From Microbispora sp. H11081 (GTDB taxonomy: Bacteria > Actinomycetota > Actinomycetes > Streptosporangiales > Streptosporangiaceae), in NCBI RefSeq assembly GCF_012999535.1, contig NZ_JABBWV010000006.1, positions 310,001-374,000 on the forward strand: a stretch of DNA of 64,000 nucleotides. The letters run 5' to 3'. Shown here one piece after another: positions 62,525 to 64,000 of this stretch. Every line of letters begins with the position of its first letter. Positions within the stretch are counted from its first letter, which is position 1. The notes under the pieces are model-generated. The model was not told the DNA's origin. It saw nothing but the letters and a program-made list of their open reading frames with translations, and ran no database searches. Made by a program: the position numbers and the translations under genes.

Positions 62525-63157
62525 TCAGGCGCTCGTGCCGCTCGGCCGGCGGGTGAGCGGCCGGACGTCGATGATCGCCATGCCCGCCGCCTGGGCGGCG
62601 GCGATGCCTTCGTCGCTGTCCTCGTACACGGTGCAGCGGTTCGGGGGGACGCCGACCAGCTTCGCCGCACGCAGGAAGATGTCCGGCGCGGGTTTGCCCC
62701 GTTCGACGTCGTCGCGGGTGACAACGGTGCCGAACCGGTGGCGGATCGGCAGGTGGCGGAGCGTCATCTCGATCACTCTCCGGGCGCCGCCGGAGGCCAC
62801 GGCCATGGGCAGCCTGCCGTGGAAGGAGGAGACCACGGCCTCGATCTCCGGGTGCACGCGGATCTCGTGCGCCGTCCGCAGGAACCGTTCGTCGCGATCC
62901 GCCACTATCTCCTCCACGGGCCGCCGGAGGGTGAGCCCGCCCTCGCGTGCCAGCAGACGGACCATCTCGGCCGAGGAGAGGCCGGTGCGCGCGTCGAACC
63001 ATCCCTGGTCCAGCTGTACGCCCTCCTCGGCCAGCGCTCCGGCCAACGCGACATAGTTCGCCCGCTGGCTGTCCACCAGCGTTCCGTCCCAGTCGAAGAG
63101 CAGGGCACCGGCGTCTCCGGGATGGAGTTCAGGCAATAGATGATGATCGATTCTCAC
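62525..63157 (-). CDS. HAD-superfamily phosphatase (beta-phosphoglucomutase-like)
   Basis: A 210-residue HAD hydrolase of subfamily I. Motif I is LLFDWDGTLVDSQ with both Asp (about residues 21 and 23), motif II is MAVASGGAR, motif III the Lys of RGKPAPDIFLRAA, and motif IV YEDSDEGIAAAQAAG. The DFDGT-type motif is DWDGT here. It probably dephosphorylates a small sugar phosphate; the substrate is unknown. The GTG at 63157 begins VRIDHHLLPEL; a longer start near 63214 is possible. No ribosome binding site is clear. Confidence 0.85.
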   Translation of the reverse strand: MRIDHHLLPELHPGDAGALLFDWDGTLVDSQRANYVALAGALAEEGVQLDQGWFDARTGLSSAEMVRLLAREGGLTLRRPVEEIVADRDERFLRTAHEIRVHPEIEAVVSSFHGRLPMAVASGGARRVIEMTLRHLPIRHRFGTVVTRDDVERGKPAPDIFLRAAKLVGVPPNRCTVYEDSDEGIAAAQAAGMAIIDVRPLTRRPSGTSA

Positions 63158-63339
63158 CGTTGCACCGTACGCGTCCTTGCCGATGGAGGGCCACGGCTCA
63201 GGCCGGCTCCGCATACGTCCGACTTCGGCCTCCGCGAGGGGTGCGGCGCGCCCGGCGGCAGTGGAGGACCCGTACGCGTGCATGTACGGCGCCGGGCTGG
63301 GGGGCATGAGCCGCCCGCCCCGGCGGCTCAGTGACCGGA

Positions 63340-63705
63340 TCAACGGGCGGGCGGCTGGAACTCCGGCTGGTCGAGCACCCGCAGCCAGCTTCCATCGGGC
63401 TGGCGCCGTACGACCTGGGCCCGGGCGCCCGCGCCGTCCTTCGGCGGGGTCGAGGTCAGCGCGAGGTCGCCGCTGACCAGGGTCGGCAGTGGCTCCTCGG
63501 GCTCGAACCGGGGACGGTTCGCGAGGACCTTCTCCCACAGGGCGCGAATCGCCTCCCGGCCGGTCGTCACGCCGCCCGGCGGGTAGGCCAGCACCGCGTT
63601 CTCCTCGTACAGCGCCGCCACGCCCGCGGCGTCCCCGGCGTTGGACCGCTCGACGAACAGGCGGGTGATGTCCTCCGGCCGCATGGCCTTCTCGTACTCC
63701 GGCAT
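63340..63705 (-). CDS. SnoaL/NTF2-like protein
   Basis: A 121-residue cone-shaped NTF2-fold protein: [32 protein letters not shown], then [19 protein letters not shown] and [20 protein letters not shown]. Members include polyketide cyclases, ketosteroid isomerases and many proteins of unknown role with YybH-like architecture. No catalytic Asp pair could be assigned. GGGAGG lies upstream of ATG 63705. It is divergent from a LysR regulator, which may control it. Confidence 0.85.
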   Translation of the reverse strand: MPEYEKAMRPEDITRLFVERSNAGDAAGVAALYEENAVLAYPPGGVTTGREAIRALWEKVLANRPRFEPEEPLPTLVSGDLALTSTPPKDGAGARAQVVRRQPDGSWLRVLDQPEFQPPAR

Positions 63706-63798
63706 GGTTCCTCCCGATCTCTCGTACGGTCTCCAGCCTGTCGAGGGGCCGATGAGAAGTCCAACAGATGGATCAGATGGAATCTAGAATCGCTGGTT

Positions 63799-64000
63799 AT
63801 GGAACTGCGCCAGCTGGAGTATTTCGTGGCGGTCGCCGAGGAGCGCAACTTCACCCGCGCCGCCGAGCGGGTGCACATCAGCCAGCCGGGTGTGAGCGCG
63901 CAGATCAGGCAGCTCGAACGCGAACTCGGGGCCGAGCTCTTCGACCGGTCCGCGCGCAGCGTCACGCTCACGGACGCGGGGAAGGCCGCGCTCGACCACG
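63799..64000 (+). CDS. LysR-family regulator, cut by the window end
   Basis: The first 67 residues of a LysR regulator: [20 protein letters not shown] then [20 protein letters not shown] and [21 protein letters not shown], the complete winged helix-turn-helix. The effector domain lies outside the window. TAGAAT (63785-63790) is eight bases before the ATG. It is divergent from the SnoaL-like gene, the common arrangement for a LysR protein and its target. Confidence 0.93.
   Translation, partial: MELRQLEYFVAVAEERNFTRAAERVHISQPGVSAQIRQLERELGAELFDRSARSVTLTDAGKAALDH

Overview
The window looks like chromosomal DNA from a high-GC filamentous actinomycete. I favour Streptosporangiales (Nonomuraea/Microbispora/Streptosporangium-like) over Streptomyces, but this is an inference from gene content and codon use, not a phylogeny. 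Nearly every gene has a G/C third-base bias, GTG starts are common, and many starts sit 6-9 nt after a TANNNT-like -10 box with no ribosome binding site, as in leaderless actinobacterial mRNAs. I saw no tRNA, rRNA, CRISPR array, prophage or insertion sequence.

Layout. 0-2 kb: end of a shikimate operon (aroB, aroQ), then an SGNH esterase and a decayed metalloprotease-like remnant. 2.4-7.5 kb: DinG-type helicase, a Tyr/Pro/Asp-rich low-complexity protein, a CPA1 Na+/H+ antiporter. 7.5-13 kb: small genes (UBP zinc finger, ferritin-like membrane protein, lipoprotein, two DUF202 membrane proteins, two anchored proteins, a transglycosylase, a glutathione peroxidase) with several minisatellites. 13-15.5 kb: LacI regulator divergent from an orphan sugar-importer ATPase, with two matching operator-like sites. 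15.5-19.1 kb: a WecA/MraY-like membrane protein, a GT4 glycosyltransferase and a nucleotide-sugar-dehydrogenase-like protein; the first and last have lost catalytic residues. 19-28.9 kb: SDR, CMD-like protein, a lipoprotein paired with an unusual FtsH-like protease, an aldehyde dehydrogenase and a large LuxR regulator. 29.2-30.4 kb: secreted GH11 xylanase with a CBM13 domain. 30.5-37.5 kb: five-gene MoxR/VWA module (SWIM-protein C-terminal part, DUF5691-like, MoxR ATPase, DUF5682-like, VWA). 37.5-43 kb: MFS transporter, an enolase-superfamily protein without its lysines, an LCP protein and a membrane-anchored alpha/beta hydrolase. 43-48 kb: sbcDC. 48-53.4 kb: secreted protein, MerR regulator with a membrane partner, M50-like protein, CorA, Ig-repeat protein. 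53.6-62.4 kb: fused 2-oxoacid dehydrogenase E1, a cluster of inverted repeats, and a TetR-controlled leucine/isovalerate degradation operon (methylcrotonyl-CoA carboxylase, HMG-CoA lyase, acyl-CoA dehydrogenase). 62.5-64 kb: HAD phosphatase, SnoaL-like protein and the start of a LysR gene.

The most unusual signals are (1) the glycan-type locus at 15.5-19.1 kb, where a normal glycosyltransferase lies between two apparent pseudoenzymes; (2) the MoxR/VWA module whose first gene lacks the SWIM zinc finger I expect there; (3) the inverted-repeat cluster at 55.8-56.1 kb, with a perfect 30-bp inverted repeat enclosing a perfect 15-bp hairpin; and (4) a TetR operator-like palindrome upstream of the leucine operon with a close relative inside its biotin-carboxylase gene. 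All calls come from reading the sequence; no database search was run, and family names rest on remembered family motifs.
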